In this document: in pieces, positions 8,752 to 18,578 of the stretch
How the letters are laid out: each line of letters opens with the position of its first letter
How positions within the stretch are numbered: position 1 is the stretch's first letter
Assembly: GCA_902479065.1 (NCBI GenBank)
Contig: CABSNM010000003.1
Location: 101,835-165,834 of the forward strand
Length of the DNA: 64,000 bases
Direction: 5' to 3'
Origin: an uncultured Collinsella sp.
Lineage (GTDB): Bacteria > Actinomycetota > Coriobacteriia > Coriobacteriales > Coriobacteriaceae
Notes under the pieces: model-generated
Told to the model about the DNA's origin: nothing
Database searches by the model: none
The model's input: only the letters and a program-made list of their open reading frames with translations
Position numbers and translations under genes: made by a program

Positions 8752-10218
8752 TTACTCGCCCTCCGAGGTCTCGGCATCGCCCGCGGCATCCGCCGCATCG
8801 ACAACCTCGACGCCCTCATCCGTAGCATCGGCCACGTCAATGGCCTCAACGGCAACGTCCTCACCAGTATCCTCGAGCTCCTCGTACTCCGAGAAGTCCT
8901 CAGCGCCCTCAAAGTCAAAGGCACGCTGGCAAATGCGGACCTCGTCGCCCGCACGGCAACCGGCCTTCTCGAGCGCGTCGTCAACACCCATACGCGCAAA
9001 CTTATGCTGCAGGTAAATGACGGCTTCCTCATTTTCCCAGTCGGTCTGGATGACCATGCGCTCGATGGCACGACCGACCACGCGGAAGGCACCGGGCTCT
9101 TCCTGGACAATGCGGAAGCGCTTCTCACGCTGCAGGCGGCGGCGCTCCCACTCATCGTCGCGCAGAACGACCGGCTCATCGGAGACAGCCAACTCGGCGC
9201 GCAGCTTAGCCACCTGCTCGCCCACGGCAAGCATCAGCGTGTTGAGACCGGCACCCGTCACGGCGGACACGGCAAAGAACATATGGCCGTCGTCGAGCGC
9301 TGCACGCTTAAGGTCGGCAATCTTGTCGGCCGTGCCCGGCGCATCGCACTTGTTGGCAACGACGATCTGCGGACGCTCCGAGAGCTCGGCGCCATACTGC
9401 TCGAGCTCGCGGTTGATGATGTGGTAATCCTCGACCGGATCGCGATCCTCAAAACCACCCGTCATGTCGACGACGTGCATAATCAAGGCCGTACGCTCAA
9501 TGTGGCGCAGGAACTGGTGACCCAGACCTTTGCCCTCGCTCGCGCCCTCGATGAGACCGGGGACGTCGGCAACGACATAAGAATATTCGCCGGCACGCAC
9601 CATGCCGAGGTTCGGCACGAGCGTGGTAAACGGGTAGTCGGCAATCTTGGGGCGGGCGGCACTCATGCGCGCAATGAGCGAAGACTTACCCACCGAGGGA
9701 AAGCCCACGAGCGCGGCATCGGCCATAAGCTTCATCTCGAGCTCAATCCAGTGCTCCTCGGCCGGTTCGCCCAGCTGAGCGAACGCGGGCGCGCGGCGCA
9801 CCGACGTCACAAAGTGCGTGTTGCCCAGGCCGCCGGCACCGCCGGGCGCCACGACGACGCGCTCGCCATCGTGCACCAGGTCGGCAATCTCGAACATCGG
9901 GGTCTGCGTCTCGGGGTCGAGCTCGCGCACCACGGTACCCATAGGGACCTTGAGAATCAGGTCCTCGCCGCTCTTACCGTTACGACGGGCACCCTGTCCG
10001 TGCGTGCCGCGCTCGGCGCGGAAGTGATGCTTAAAGCGGTAATCGATCAGCGAAGACAGCTGAGCATCGGCCTGGATGACGACATTGCCGCCACGACCGC
10101 CGTCGCCGCCATCGGGGCCGCCCTTGGGGACAAATGCCTCGCGCCTAAACGACATGCATCCGGCTCCGCCGTCGCCGCCGCACACGTTAATGCGGCTGAT
10201 ATCGGTGAACTGTGACAA
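8752..10218 (-). CDS. obgE: GTPase ObgE
   Basis: ObgE is an essential GTPase of late 50S assembly and stress signalling. The 488-aa protein has the glycine-rich Obg fold first (about 1-160). The G domain follows, with GFPSVGKSS as G1 near 168-176, DVPGLIEGASEGKGLG as G3 and NKCD as G4. An OCT domain near 330-410 comes next, and then a long acidic tail. The TTG start at 10218 has GGAGG eight bases upstream. It lies just downstream of rplU-rpmA, the standard context, but a terminator-like hairpin stands between. Confidence 0.97.
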   Translation of the reverse strand: MSQFTDISRINVCGGDGGAGCMSFRREAFVPKGGPDGGDGGRGGNVVIQADAQLSSLIDYRFKHHFRAERGTHGQGARRNGKSGEDLILKVPMGTVVRELDPETQTPMFEIADLVHDGERVVVAPGGAGGLGNTHFVTSVRRAPAFAQLGEPAEEHWIELEMKLMADAALVGFPSVGKSSLIARMSAARPKIADYPFTTLVPNLGMVRAGEYSYVVADVPGLIEGASEGKGLGHQFLRHIERTALIMHVVDMTGGFEDRDPVEDYHIINRELEQYGAELSERPQIVVANKCDAPGTADKIADLKRAALDDGHMFFAVSAVTGAGLNTLMLAVGEQVAKLRAELAVSDEPVVLRDDEWERRRLQREKRFRIVQEEPGAFRVVGRAIERMVIQTDWENEEAVIYLQHKFARMGVDDALEKAGCRAGDEVRICQRAFDFEGAEDFSEYEELEDTGEDVAVEAIDVADATDEGVEVVDAADAAGDAETSEGE

Positions 10219-10233
10219 CAGAATCGCCTCCTA

Positions 10234-10277
10234 CAAAAAGAGGGAGACCCTTGAATCCTAAAACTCAAGTGCCTCCC
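10234..10277 (-). terminator. Hairpin with T-run between rpmA and obgE
   Basis: On the minus strand a 13-bp imperfect stem (10265-10277 with 10242-10254) is followed by a run of five T (complement of 10235-10239). It probably ends most rplU-rpmA transcripts and allows partial readthrough to obgE. The stem has one mismatch and one wobble. Confidence 0.6.
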
Positions 10278-10302
10278 ACATATGTGCTCTATGAAGGGTG
10301 AA

Positions 10303-10560
10303 TTACGCGTTCGCGAGCGGGCGTACGCTGACCCTGTGCTTGATACCCTTGTGGAACTCAACGGTACCGTCGACCAGCGCGAACAGCGTGTCGTCCTTAC
10401 CACGGCCAACGTTCTCACCCGGGTGGATGTGCGTGCCGTGCTGACGGACGAGAATCGTGCCCGTGGTTACCGTCTGGCCGGCATAGCGCTTCGTGCCAAG
10501 GCGCTGACCGCGGGAGTCACGGCCATTACGGGAGGAACCGAGTCCTTTTTTGTGTGCCAT
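10303..10560 (-). CDS. rpmA: 50S ribosomal protein L27
   Basis: This is large-subunit protein L27, 85 aa, beginning MAHKKGLGSSRNGRDS, whose N-terminal tail reaches the peptidyl-transferase centre. The residues RLGTKRYAGQ and the TILVRQHGTHIHPGENVGRG segment are diagnostic. No cleavable N-terminal extension of the Firmicutes type is present. It lies 33 bases downstream of rplU. Confidence 0.98.
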   Translation of the reverse strand: MAHKKGLGSSRNGRDSRGQRLGTKRYAGQTVTTGTILVRQHGTHIHPGENVGRGKDDTLFALVDGTVEFHKGIKHRVSVRPLANA

Positions 10561-10593
10561 TGTGTATACCTACTCTTTCGTTACGAGTGTAAT

Positions 10594-10968
10594 CTACTCG
10601 GCGACGGGAGCCTCGGCAACAGCCTCGGCCTCTGCCTTGACAGCCTTCTTGGCGCGGGAGGTAGCCTGAACCTTCACGATCTTCAGCTTGGTGAGCTGCT
10701 GACGGTGACCCTTCAGACGACGATAGCGCTTGCGCTTGTGGAACTTGAAGACCAGCTGCTTCTCGCCCTTGAACTGCTCAACGATCTGAGCGGTAACCTT
10801 GGCCTTGGCCAGCTTGTCGGGATCGGTGACGATCTTCTTACCATCGTTGAGGAAGATAACCGGCAGGGTGACCTTGTCGCCCTCATTGCCCTCGATCTTC
10901 TCGACGGTGATGACATCGTCGGTGGCGACCTTGTACTGCTTGCCGCCCGTGTTAACGATTGCGTACAT
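10594..10968 (-). CDS. rplU: 50S ribosomal protein L21
   Basis: This is large-subunit protein L21, 124 aa from the ATG at 10968, giving the typical MYAIVNTGGKQYKV start. An in-frame ATG seven codons upstream lacks a ribosome site. The C-terminal part HKRKRYRRLKGHRQQLTKL binds 23S rRNA. An Ala/Glu-rich tail follows. It is the first gene of the L21-L27 pair. Confidence 0.97.
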   Translation of the reverse strand: MYAIVNTGGKQYKVATDDVITVEKIEGNEGDKVTLPVIFLNDGKKIVTDPDKLAKAKVTAQIVEQFKGEKQLVFKFHKRKRYRRLKGHRQQLTKLKIVKVQATSRAKKAVKAEAEAVAEAPVAE

Positions 10969-11035
10969 GTTTACTTGCCCTTCATGCATCAGTTAGTGCA
11001 ACAGCCGAATATAGTAGCAGGCGAAAATACCCCCG

Positions 11036-11848
11036 TCAACGAGTATGTGGAGCAAATCCACAAGTTCGCACAGGTATGGGGCTGACGAGTCGGCCCTCGT
11101 CGTCCTCGCATGCTTGATTCTGACGCTCGACATCGTAGGAGCAGATGGTCACGAGGTCTTGCATACCGGTGGAAACAATAGGTGCATCCACGCCCGGGGT
11201 CAAGCCCTGCAACAAAACATCAGCAGCGGAAAGCAAAATTTCCGGACGCATGGAGCCCTCGTTGTCGGCATGGGTGTCGAGCATGAGCACCAAATGGTCC
11301 GGGCGCTCCCCCGCCGTGAGCTCATAGCCCACGAGCGTGTGATCCAAATCTAAGCGCTTGCTCTTTTTGCCGCGCGCGTAGTCGATGCCGTGGCCCGCGC
11401 GCAGCGTGTCGATCGCACGGCGCACCTCGTCGGCGCTTACGGGCGCCTCGGGATCCAAGTGCAGGTCGATGCGATACGACAGGCGCGTGAGCTGCGCTGT
11501 CAACGCCGGCGTGCGCACGTCGATGTACGCCGCCTCGATGGGCGCCAGATCGGCCGGAGACGCCGCAGCCAGGCGCCCAAACGCCTCGTCGAGCGCCACG
11601 AACTCGGTCATAAACAGGTCATACCACTCGCAGGTCGACGACGTACCCACCGGCAGCGCCGAAGAGAAGCCCACGCGCATGTGCGGAGAGAAGCCCTGCG
11701 TGACGGCATAGGGAAGTCCCGCACGGCGCACGATGCGCTCAATGGTATGGATTACTTCGAGATGGCCCAGGTACTTAAGGCGATCGCGCTTGCCATAGCG
11801 AACACGAAGCCTAAAGAGCGAGGGGTTGTCGGTCAGGCGCTCACTCAT
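11036..11848 (-). CDS. TIGR03936 / DUF2344 family protein
   Basis: This is a 270-aa member of the radical-SAM-linked DUF2344 family. The N-terminus FRLRVRYGKRDRLKYLGHLEV and the motif QGFSPHMRVGFSSALPVG are characteristic. In other genomes it partners or fuses with the TIGR03960 radical SAM protein. Here its ATG overlaps the stop of that gene by 4 bases, so the two are translationally coupled. The biochemical role is not established. Location next to rplU is common in Actinobacteria and Clostridia. Confidence 0.88.
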   Translation of the reverse strand: MSERLTDNPSLFRLRVRYGKRDRLKYLGHLEVIHTIERIVRRAGLPYAVTQGFSPHMRVGFSSALPVGTSSTCEWYDLFMTEFVALDEAFGRLAAASPADLAPIEAAYIDVRTPALTAQLTRLSYRIDLHLDPEAPVSADEVRRAIDTLRAGHGIDYARGKKSKRLDLDHTLVGYELTAGERPDHLVLMLDTHADNEGSMRPEILLSAADVLLQGLTPGVDAPIVSTGMQDLVTICSYDVERQNQACEDDEGRLVSPIPVRTCGFAPHTR

Positions 11849-13722
11849 GCGCGATCACCCATCAATACATTCTTGGCGTGGAGCGTGGGACAGATCCCGC
11901 AGCCGGTGCACGACGTGCGGGTGCAGTCGGGAGTCGTGACGCCCTCGAGCGAGCGACGGTACTCGCGCTCGAGGAAGCCGCGCGTGCAGCCGGGGCTCAC
12001 GTGCTCCCACGGCAGGCGCCAGTCCAACTCGTAGGGCAGGTGCACGAGCTCATTGAGGTCGATGCCGTTTTTGGCAGCAGCTTCCTTCCAGTTATCGAGC
12101 GAGAAATGCTCTACCCAGGCGTCAAAGCGAGAGCCCGAGCGCCAAGCGTCGATGATGACGGGCGTCATGTCACGACCGGCGCGGGACAGCGCGGCCTCGA
12201 TGAGCGAGGTCTCGGCATCGTGGTAATGCACGCGGACGGCACGGTTGCGAACGCTCGTGATAAGCAGCTTCTGGCGACGCTTGACGTCGTCGTAGTCGAG
12301 CTGCGGGCACCACTGGAACGGCGTGGCAGCCTTGGGGATAAAAACCGAAACCGAGATGGACACCGAGATCGAGCCGCGACGAGCCTTGGGCACCACGGAA
12401 CGACCGAGCTCCAGCACGTGATCGGCCAGATTGGCGATGGCCACGATGTCCTCATCGCGCTCGCCGGGAAGGCCCATCATAAAGTAGAGCTTCATGCGGT
12501 TCCAGCCGGCCTCGAAGGCCGCCTTGGCCGCACGGTCCAGGTCCTCCTCGGTCACGTTTTTGTTAATGATGTCGCGCATGCGCTGGCTGCCGGCCTCGGG
12601 CGCGAACGTCAGGCCACCTTTCTTTTCGCCGGCGACCGACTCGGCCATATCCACGCCAAACGAATCCAGGCGCTGCGACGGAATAGACACGCGAATACCC
12701 GTATCCTCCAGGCGACGGTTGAGCCTGCCGAGCACGTCGCGAATGCAGGAGTGGTCGGTCGTGGAGAGCGAGGTCAGCGACACCTCGTCATAGCCGGTCT
12801 TTTCCAGACCCTGAATTACCGACGAGACGATCTGGTCGGCCGAGCGCTCGCGCACCGGGCGATACGTCATACCGGCTTGGCAAAAACGACAGCCGCGGGC
12901 GCAGCCGCGCAGGATCTCGATAGACAGGCGGTCGTGGACCAGCTGCGCATAGGGTACGCACGACTGCGACAACGGATTCGTGGCGCCGAAATCCTCGACG
13001 ACGCGCTTGTAGACCACGGTCGGCGCATCCTTGCCCTCACGCGGCACGGTGTAGCCATGCGGCGAGCAGGGCTCGTCGTGACGAACTTCATAGAGCTTCG
13101 GCACGTAGTTGCCGGCAATGGATGCAAGCTGCTCGACAATCTGCGCGCGCGGGACCCCTTCGTCACGCAGGCGGCGATGCAGCTGGCAGGTCTCGAGCAG
13201 CGATTCCTCGCCCTCGCCGATGAGGATGGCATCGAAGAAGGCCGCGTACGGCTCGGGGTTGTACACCGAGGGGCCGCCGGCGATGATGATGGGGTCGTCT
13301 TCGCCTCGGTCGGCCGCCAACAGTGGAATGCCAGCGAGGTCGAGTGCCTCGAGGAAGTTCGTCACCGCCATCTCGTGCGGCACATGCAGACCGACGATAT
13401 CAAACGAAGCGACCGGCGCTGCACCCTCGAGCGAGAGCAGCGGAATGCCTGCCTCGCGCATGGCGTCGCCCATATCGGGCCACGGCACATAGCCGCGCTC
13501 GCAGGAGATGCCCTCGGCCTGGTTAAGGATGTTGTAGAGGATGGCGATACCCTGGTTGGGCAGACCGACCTCGTACACATCCGGATAGATCAGGCAGCAA
13601 CGGTAGTCGGCATCGGCCTTGGAAAGCGTGCCCCACTCGTGATCGATATAGCGACTCGGCTTCTCGACCTTGGCGAGCAACGGCTCAATTAAATGAAAAC
13701 AGTCTTGGTATGCAACGCGCAA
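11845..13722 (-). CDS. B12-binding-domain radical SAM protein (TIGR03960)
   Basis: This 625-aa protein has an N-terminal cobalamin-binding-like Rossmann domain (about 30-190), then a radical SAM core. The 4Fe-4S cluster motif is visible as CARGCRFCQ near residue 275. The segments TFAPEAGSQRMRDIINKNV and LYFMMGLPGE belong to the SAM barrel. The C-terminus holds a cysteine-rich TSCTGCGIC motif that may bind another cluster. The substrate is unknown. The start is TTG at 13722, a weak call because no strong ribosome site precedes it. Confidence 0.88.
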   Translation of the reverse strand: MRVAYQDCFHLIEPLLAKVEKPSRYIDHEWGTLSKADADYRCCLIYPDVYEVGLPNQGIAILYNILNQAEGISCERGYVPWPDMGDAMREAGIPLLSLEGAAPVASFDIVGLHVPHEMAVTNFLEALDLAGIPLLAADRGEDDPIIIAGGPSVYNPEPYAAFFDAILIGEGEESLLETCQLHRRLRDEGVPRAQIVEQLASIAGNYVPKLYEVRHDEPCSPHGYTVPREGKDAPTVVYKRVVEDFGATNPLSQSCVPYAQLVHDRLSIEILRGCARGCRFCQAGMTYRPVRERSADQIVSSVIQGLEKTGYDEVSLTSLSTTDHSCIRDVLGRLNRRLEDTGIRVSIPSQRLDSFGVDMAESVAGEKKGGLTFAPEAGSQRMRDIINKNVTEEDLDRAAKAAFEAGWNRMKLYFMMGLPGERDEDIVAIANLADHVLELGRSVVPKARRGSISVSISVSVFIPKAATPFQWCPQLDYDDVKRRQKLLITSVRNRAVRVHYHDAETSLIEAALSRAGRDMTPVIIDAWRSGSRFDAWVEHFSLDNWKEAAAKNGIDLNELVHLPYELDWRLPWEHVSPGCTRGFLEREYRRSLEGVTTPDCTRTSCTGCGICPTLHAKNVLMGDRA

Positions 13723-13732
13723 CGGAAAACCC

Positions 13733-14662
13733 CTAAGCAGCGAGATCTGATGCGTCCTGATAGGACGCCATAGGACGGGTAGCGCCCGCGACCGTGGTCA
13801 CCAGATCGCGAACGCGGGAGAACGTGGCAGTGACCACCTCGTTGGCACGGCTGTAGTCGACATCGCGCTCGTAGAGCGAAACGAGCGCACGGCCCATGCC
13901 ATAGGTGCCCGCGGCGGCAGTGAGCGCCTTGACGGCAAACCCAATATGCGGCGTCTGCTTGACAAGTGCGCGGGTGACCGCTCGGATCACAAGACCGCCG
14001 GCAAGCACGCCCGCGACCTCGTAGCCGCGCTCAGGCTTAATGCCGCGTCCAAAGACGGCAGCGAGCTCAAAGAGCATGCCCACCTGCGCCAGCGCCATAA
14101 CGGGATAATCGGCGCCCGGCAAAAACACCAGCGCACCTGTCGCCATATTGGTGAGCGCGCACGAGGTGATGATACGATTGGCCGCCGCGATGCGCATGAA
14201 GGCAAAGTTCGCCGCAAAAGCCGTTTCCTTGTCGGTGCGATCGAGAATCCAGCGGGCAAGCGTCTCGAGCAGATACGTCTTATCGGTTGCCGCTACCACG
14301 CCGAGCATGGGCGTGGACTCCTCGATAAACGGCACCTCCACAGCAGACTCGGCAAGCACGCACACGGGCGCGCCGGCGATCACGAGCTCCTGCACGGCAC
14401 TCTCCAAGCGGTCGGAACCACACGAGAGCACCAGCACCACATCGGTATCGGTCTTTGGAGCAATTCGCTCCTCCCCCAGACGCTCGACGCGCACAATGCC
14501 CGAGGTCGTCTGCGGCACAAAGGCGTCACGCACCGTCTCGGCCAGAAAGCGCGAGGCGGACGAATCCAGATAGACCGAGACGCGCACCGGCGTATCGGAA
14601 TCCTTCTTAACGGACGCGCCCATCTTAAAAGCGCGGGTAAGCTTATCTACGGGAATTTTCAT
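13733..14662 (-). CDS. DUF697-like membrane-associated protein
   Basis: This 309-aa protein opens with MKIPVDKLTRAFKMG and a soluble alpha/beta region to about residue 140. A hydrophobic part follows, with segments at about 145-215 and 225-255. The segment FAANFAFMRIAAANRIITSC and later Gly/Ala-rich helices resemble DUF697 proteins, which often pair with GTPases. No Walker motif is visible, so it is not itself a GTPase. It sits 18 bases downstream of rodA and 10 bases upstream of the radical SAM gene, probably in one transcript with the rod-shape genes. Function unknown. Confidence 0.6.
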   Translation of the reverse strand: MKIPVDKLTRAFKMGASVKKDSDTPVRVSVYLDSSASRFLAETVRDAFVPQTTSGIVRVERLGEERIAPKTDTDVVLVLSCGSDRLESAVQELVIAGAPVCVLAESAVEVPFIEESTPMLGVVAATDKTYLLETLARWILDRTDKETAFAANFAFMRIAAANRIITSCALTNMATGALVFLPGADYPVMALAQVGMLFELAAVFGRGIKPERGYEVAGVLAGGLVIRAVTRALVKQTPHIGFAVKALTAAAGTYGMGRALVSLYERDVDYSRANEVVTATFSRVRDLVTTVAGATRPMASYQDASDLAA

Positions 14663-14680
14663 AGCAAACCCCTCCAGCGG

Positions 14681-15907
14681 TTACGCGGCGCCCGAACGAT
14701 GCCGCCATATGGATTGTACGATACCCACCGTCAGCAGTTGGATCATCATCGAAGACGAACCAAAGCTAATAAACGGTAGCGGAATACCGGTAATCGGCAT
14801 CATGCCGATGCACATGCCGATGTTCTCGAAGGTCTGGAATGCCCACATGCCGACGATACCTACGCACGACAGACGAAGGAACAGCGACTCACACTTAAAG
14901 GCGACGCGAATCGTCGAAAAGATCAGCAGCACGTAGAGGCACAGGAGAAAAAAGGAACCGCAAAAACCAAAGGTCTCGGACAGGAAGGCGAAGACGAAGT
15001 CGGTGTGGAACTCAGGCAGAAAGCCGCCGGCCGACTGCGTCGCATGGCCCAAACCCTTACCAAAGAAGCCGCCCGAGCCAACGGCGATAAGCGACTGCTG
15101 CAGGTTGTAGGCATCGTCCGAATCGGCATTATCGGGGTCGATAAAGACCGTCAGACGGTTCATCTGATACTGCTTGATGAGCACATCGTGGCCGAGCAAC
15201 GAATCAAAGACCGAATCGAGCGCCAGAACGAGGGCCACCAGGCCCACGAGCAGGGCCAGGGTCGACAGCACCCATTCGCGGCGTGCACCGCTCATACAAA
15301 TGACGATGGCGCCCGAAACCAGCACGACCAGGCCCGAGCCCAGGTCGCCCATGGCAACGACGGCCAAAAACGGAATGGACAGCATGCCGCAGAGCTTGAC
15401 GTAGTCGCGAACGGTATCGATGCGACCGTTATACTGCGAGCCAAGCGTAGCAATAAAGAAGATGGTGATGAGCTTGGCAAGCTCAACCGGCTGGAATGTC
15501 AAGCCGATACCGGGAATCTTGATCCAGCCCGTCATGCCCAGACCGCCCGTATAGGACAGACCCGGAATCTTGGGCGAGAGGATCACGATCAAGTCGATGA
15601 CGAGCAACGCCGTCGAGAAATTGGAAATACCGCGCAGATCGGTACGCCAGACCAGCACCGCCAGCACCGCTCCGATGCCAATTCCCAGCAGATGGCGTGA
15701 GAACGAAGCATCGGCCTTAAACTGCGAAGCCGACCAGATGATGATGGCACCGTAGGCGACGAGCGCCACAGTAGCCACGAGCACACCGATATGCACCTTT
15801 TGGCGAAACGTGCCGCGCGAGGCCGAAAGTTGCTTGTTGACACGGTCCAGGCTGCTGCGAGAGCCGGTCTTGGTTGAACGGAACAGATCCGCCGGAGAAA
15901 AATCCAT
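14681..15907 (-). CDS. rodA: RodA, SEDS peptidoglycan glycosyltransferase
   Basis: This is a polytopic SEDS-family glycan polymerase of the elongasome, 408 aa with about ten membrane segments. The segments IPGIGLTFQPVELAKL and the C-terminal TGIPLPFISFGSSSMM are family hallmarks. It works with the class B penicillin-binding protein encoded just upstream. A cytoplasmic N-terminal extension of about 35 residues precedes the first helix. Confidence 0.94.
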   Translation of the reverse strand: MDFSPADLFRSTKTGSRSSLDRVNKQLSASRGTFRQKVHIGVLVATVALVAYGAIIIWSASQFKADASFSRHLLGIGIGAVLAVLVWRTDLRGISNFSTALLVIDLIVILSPKIPGLSYTGGLGMTGWIKIPGIGLTFQPVELAKLITIFFIATLGSQYNGRIDTVRDYVKLCGMLSIPFLAVVAMGDLGSGLVVLVSGAIVICMSGARREWVLSTLALLVGLVALVLALDSVFDSLLGHDVLIKQYQMNRLTVFIDPDNADSDDAYNLQQSLIAVGSGGFFGKGLGHATQSAGGFLPEFHTDFVFAFLSETFGFCGSFFLLCLYVLLIFSTIRVAFKCESLFLRLSCVGIVGMWAFQTFENIGMCIGMMPITGIPLPFISFGSSSMMIQLLTVGIVQSIWRHRSGAA

Positions 15908-15916
15908 CGCAACCTC

Positions 15917-17986
15917 CTATCGAACCGAAGAATCGCCCGAGGCCGAAGAGGTATCGGGCTCGTCATAAATCACGCCAAGCACGTCGCGCACGACATGCAT
16001 CGCGGTATCTGAGCCGCCGCCGCCCTGCTCCAGGACAGTAGCGATGACATACTTGGGGTCATCGGCCGGTGCATAGGCGCAGAACCACGCGTATTCGTCC
16101 TCGCCACTTTTCTCACCCGTGCCCGACTTGCCGTATACCTGCGGCGTCAGGGTGCCAAAGTGAGCCGCCAGGGACGTCGATGCCGTGTAAATCACGTCGT
16201 GCATGCCGTTGCGAACAAGAGCCAAATCCGAATCACTGTTGATCTTGGCCTCCAGGCGCTTCTTCTTGCCCTTGCCGTTGTACTTATAGGCATCACCGTC
16301 GCCATCGCGCGACACGGCAGACATAAACACGTGAGGCACGTACTGTTTGCCGCCGTTGGCAAGACCCATATAGGCGCACGCCATCTGCAGGGGCGTCACC
16401 AGAATGTCGCCCTGGCCGATGGCAATGTTGGTCATATCGCCGGCATTCCACTTGCGGTCCTCGGCAGAGGCGTCGGTAAAGTACGACTCTTTCCACTCAG
16501 CATCGGGAATACGGCCCGCGCCCTCACTCGGCAGATCAATGCCGCAGGTCTTGCCTAGGCCCCAGCGACGAAAGACCTCCTGCAGGCCCTCGGGATGTTG
16601 CTCGTCATAGAAGAACGCCTTGCCCATGTCGTAGAAGACGGGGTCGCACGAGTTGGCGATACCCGACTGCAGCGTCATGGTGCCGTGGCCAGAAGTCAGC
16701 CAGCAGCGCTTGCCCCAAGCCTTGCCCAGGCCCGTCCAATAGCCCGTGCAGTTGGTTGTCTGCGTTGAAGTGTAGGTTCCAAACTCAAGACCGGCCAGTG
16801 CCGAGAGCGGCTTGATGGTCGAGGCCGACATGTACTGTCCGCTAATGGCGCGGTTGAGCAGCGGGTGCGAACCCTTGTCATCATTGAGCTCGGTCCACAC
16901 GTCATTTGAGACGCCGCCGATAAAGACGGACGGATCGAACTTGGGCTGGCTCGCCATGCCCAGGATCTCGCCATTGTTGGGATCGAGACACACCACAGCG
17001 CCGTTGCCGGCATTGCTGTAGCCAGTGGTCTTGGCAAGCTCGATAGCGCTCGCCAGCGCCGTCTCACAGGCCTGTTGGATCTTAAGGTCGAGCGTGAGCT
17101 TAATGTCGGAGCCGGCCTTCGCGGGCACGGCGCCGGCCTGACCGGTCACATTGCCCGAGGCATCGACCTTGACGGTCTGCTCGCCACGAATACCCTGCAG
17201 CAGGTTTTCGTAGTAGCTCTCAACGCCCGCCTGGCCCACGATATCGCCCGACTGGTACGTAATCTTGCCAGCAGAAGCATCATCATCGCCAGAGGTTTTC
17301 TTATTCTGGGCCTCGAGCTGCTCGGAGGTAATGGTGCCGGTATAGCCCAAGATATGGCATGCCGTCTCGCCGTATGGATACTGGCGCTCGGTACGCTCGG
17401 CAATCTTGACGCCCGGGAACTCGCCGGCGTGTTCCTTGATATAGGCAACCGTGGAGCGACGGACGTCCGTCGCGATGGTATGCAGGCTCTGAGCGCCCTC
17501 TGTATTGTCCTGAATATTGCGAAGGACCGCCACATAAGGCATTCCAAGCACGTTGGCAAGATGGCGAACCAGAACCTCATCCTCGGCAAGGTCGCGGTAG
17601 GCCACGACAGCAAGTGAGGGACGGTTCTGGACAAGCGCCACGCCATTGCGGTCGAGGATGCGGCCGCGCACAGCGGGTGTGGTAACGGTGCGAGTCTGAT
17701 TACTATTGGCCTGCTTCTCGTAATAGTCCGACGAGACCATCTGCATGCCCCACAGCTTGACGGCAAGTGCCGCAAACATCGCGCCCACACCCGTGGTGAG
17801 GATGGAAAAGCGGCCCTTAAAGGCGGTCGCCGCGGTATTGCCCTCGCCCTCGGTGGCGCGCGGGGCCGTTCCATGCTGTGTATCGTAGGTAAAACGGGAA
17901 TCGCCTCGACGCATGATGACCAGCGCGACCACGATGGCCACAACCAGCACGATACCGGCGATAATAACCGTCATCTGGGAAGACAT
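15917..17986 (-). CDS. mrdA: Penicillin-binding protein 2 (class B transpeptidase)
   Basis: This is the elongation-specific transpeptidase, 689 aa. It has one N-terminal membrane helix at residues 5-25 and a second hydrophobic stretch near 60-75. A PBP dimerisation domain follows (RGRILDRNGVALVQN), then the transpeptidase domain. The active-site motifs are SASTIKPL (SxxK), SCD (SxD variant) and KSGTGEK (KTG-type). It is encoded between mreD and rodA, so it is the RodA partner. Confidence 0.95.
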   Translation of the reverse strand: MSSQMTVIIAGIVLVVAIVVALVIMRRGDSRFTYDTQHGTAPRATEGEGNTAATAFKGRFSILTTGVGAMFAALAVKLWGMQMVSSDYYEKQANSNQTRTVTTPAVRGRILDRNGVALVQNRPSLAVVAYRDLAEDEVLVRHLANVLGMPYVAVLRNIQDNTEGAQSLHTIATDVRRSTVAYIKEHAGEFPGVKIAERTERQYPYGETACHILGYTGTITSEQLEAQNKKTSGDDDASAGKITYQSGDIVGQAGVESYYENLLQGIRGEQTVKVDASGNVTGQAGAVPAKAGSDIKLTLDLKIQQACETALASAIELAKTTGYSNAGNGAVVCLDPNNGEILGMASQPKFDPSVFIGGVSNDVWTELNDDKGSHPLLNRAISGQYMSASTIKPLSALAGLEFGTYTSTQTTNCTGYWTGLGKAWGKRCWLTSGHGTMTLQSGIANSCDPVFYDMGKAFFYDEQHPEGLQEVFRRWGLGKTCGIDLPSEGAGRIPDAEWKESYFTDASAEDRKWNAGDMTNIAIGQGDILVTPLQMACAYMGLANGGKQYVPHVFMSAVSRDGDGDAYKYNGKGKKKRLEAKINSDSDLALVRNGMHDVIYTASTSLAAHFGTLTPQVYGKSGTGEKSGEDEYAWFCAYAPADDPKYVIATVLEQGGGGSDTAMHVVRDVLGVIYDEPDTSSASGDSSVR

Positions 17987-17999
17987 CTACGGGCCTCCC

Positions 18000-18572
18000 C
18001 TATTTGAGCTTGCGGGTCTTGGGCTTAAAGCGCATACCCGTCTGGCGTCCGCCACGTGCGGAGAATCCATAGCCGGACTGCGGCACGACGCCGGACATCA
18101 AAAACGGAATGGCAACCAGACCCGTCAGGATCGAGGACGGCAGCGCATGGCCGAAGATCGCCACGACAAAGCTCGTCTCCAAACCCATAAACAGCAAGAT
18201 GATGCTGTAGATCACATTAATGACGAGCGCGAAGGCGCCCACGGTGACGCCGCGCGCACTCGGGGTACCGCCCGTCTGACCGACGGCGCTGTGCACCAGG
18301 GCAAAAGAACCCACGGTCAGCAGGAGCGACATAACGCCCACCGGCACGGCAGCGGACAGGTCATAGAACAAGCCGCTGCAAAAACCGCACACGACGGCAC
18401 GGGTCTGGTCGCCCGAGAACACGCTTAGGCACACCAGGATAATCATGAAGTTGACGCGACCGCCCGCAATGGAGATCTGCGGTGCCAGGCCTGCCTGCAG
18501 CAGCACGCACACAATGGCGGCGATCACAAACGTTCGGGAGCTCATCCCCTGCTCGTGTAGATCCATGGACAT
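18000..18572 (-). CDS. mreD: Rod shape-determining protein MreD
   Basis: This is a 190-aa membrane protein with about five hydrophobic helices, an MreD-type size and composition. It is assigned mainly from hydrophobic pattern and its position between mreC and mrdA, with VCGFCSGLFYDLSAAVPVG fitting the family. In other bacteria it links MreC to the elongation synthases. An ATG at 18566 is an alternative start with a better spaced GGGGGG site. Confidence 0.85.
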   Translation of the reverse strand: MSMDLHEQGMSSRTFVIAAIVCVLLQAGLAPQISIAGGRVNFMIILVCLSVFSGDQTRAVVCGFCSGLFYDLSAAVPVGVMSLLLTVGSFALVHSAVGQTGGTPSARGVTVGAFALVINVIYSIILLFMGLETSFVVAIFGHALPSSILTGLVAIPFLMSGVVPQSGYGFSARGGRQTGMRFKPKTRKLK

Positions 18573-18578
18573 GCCCCC

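Noticed and set aside
11878..13692. 604-codon plus-strand open frame
   Set aside because: It mirrors the radical SAM gene, with no ribosome site or recognisable domain.
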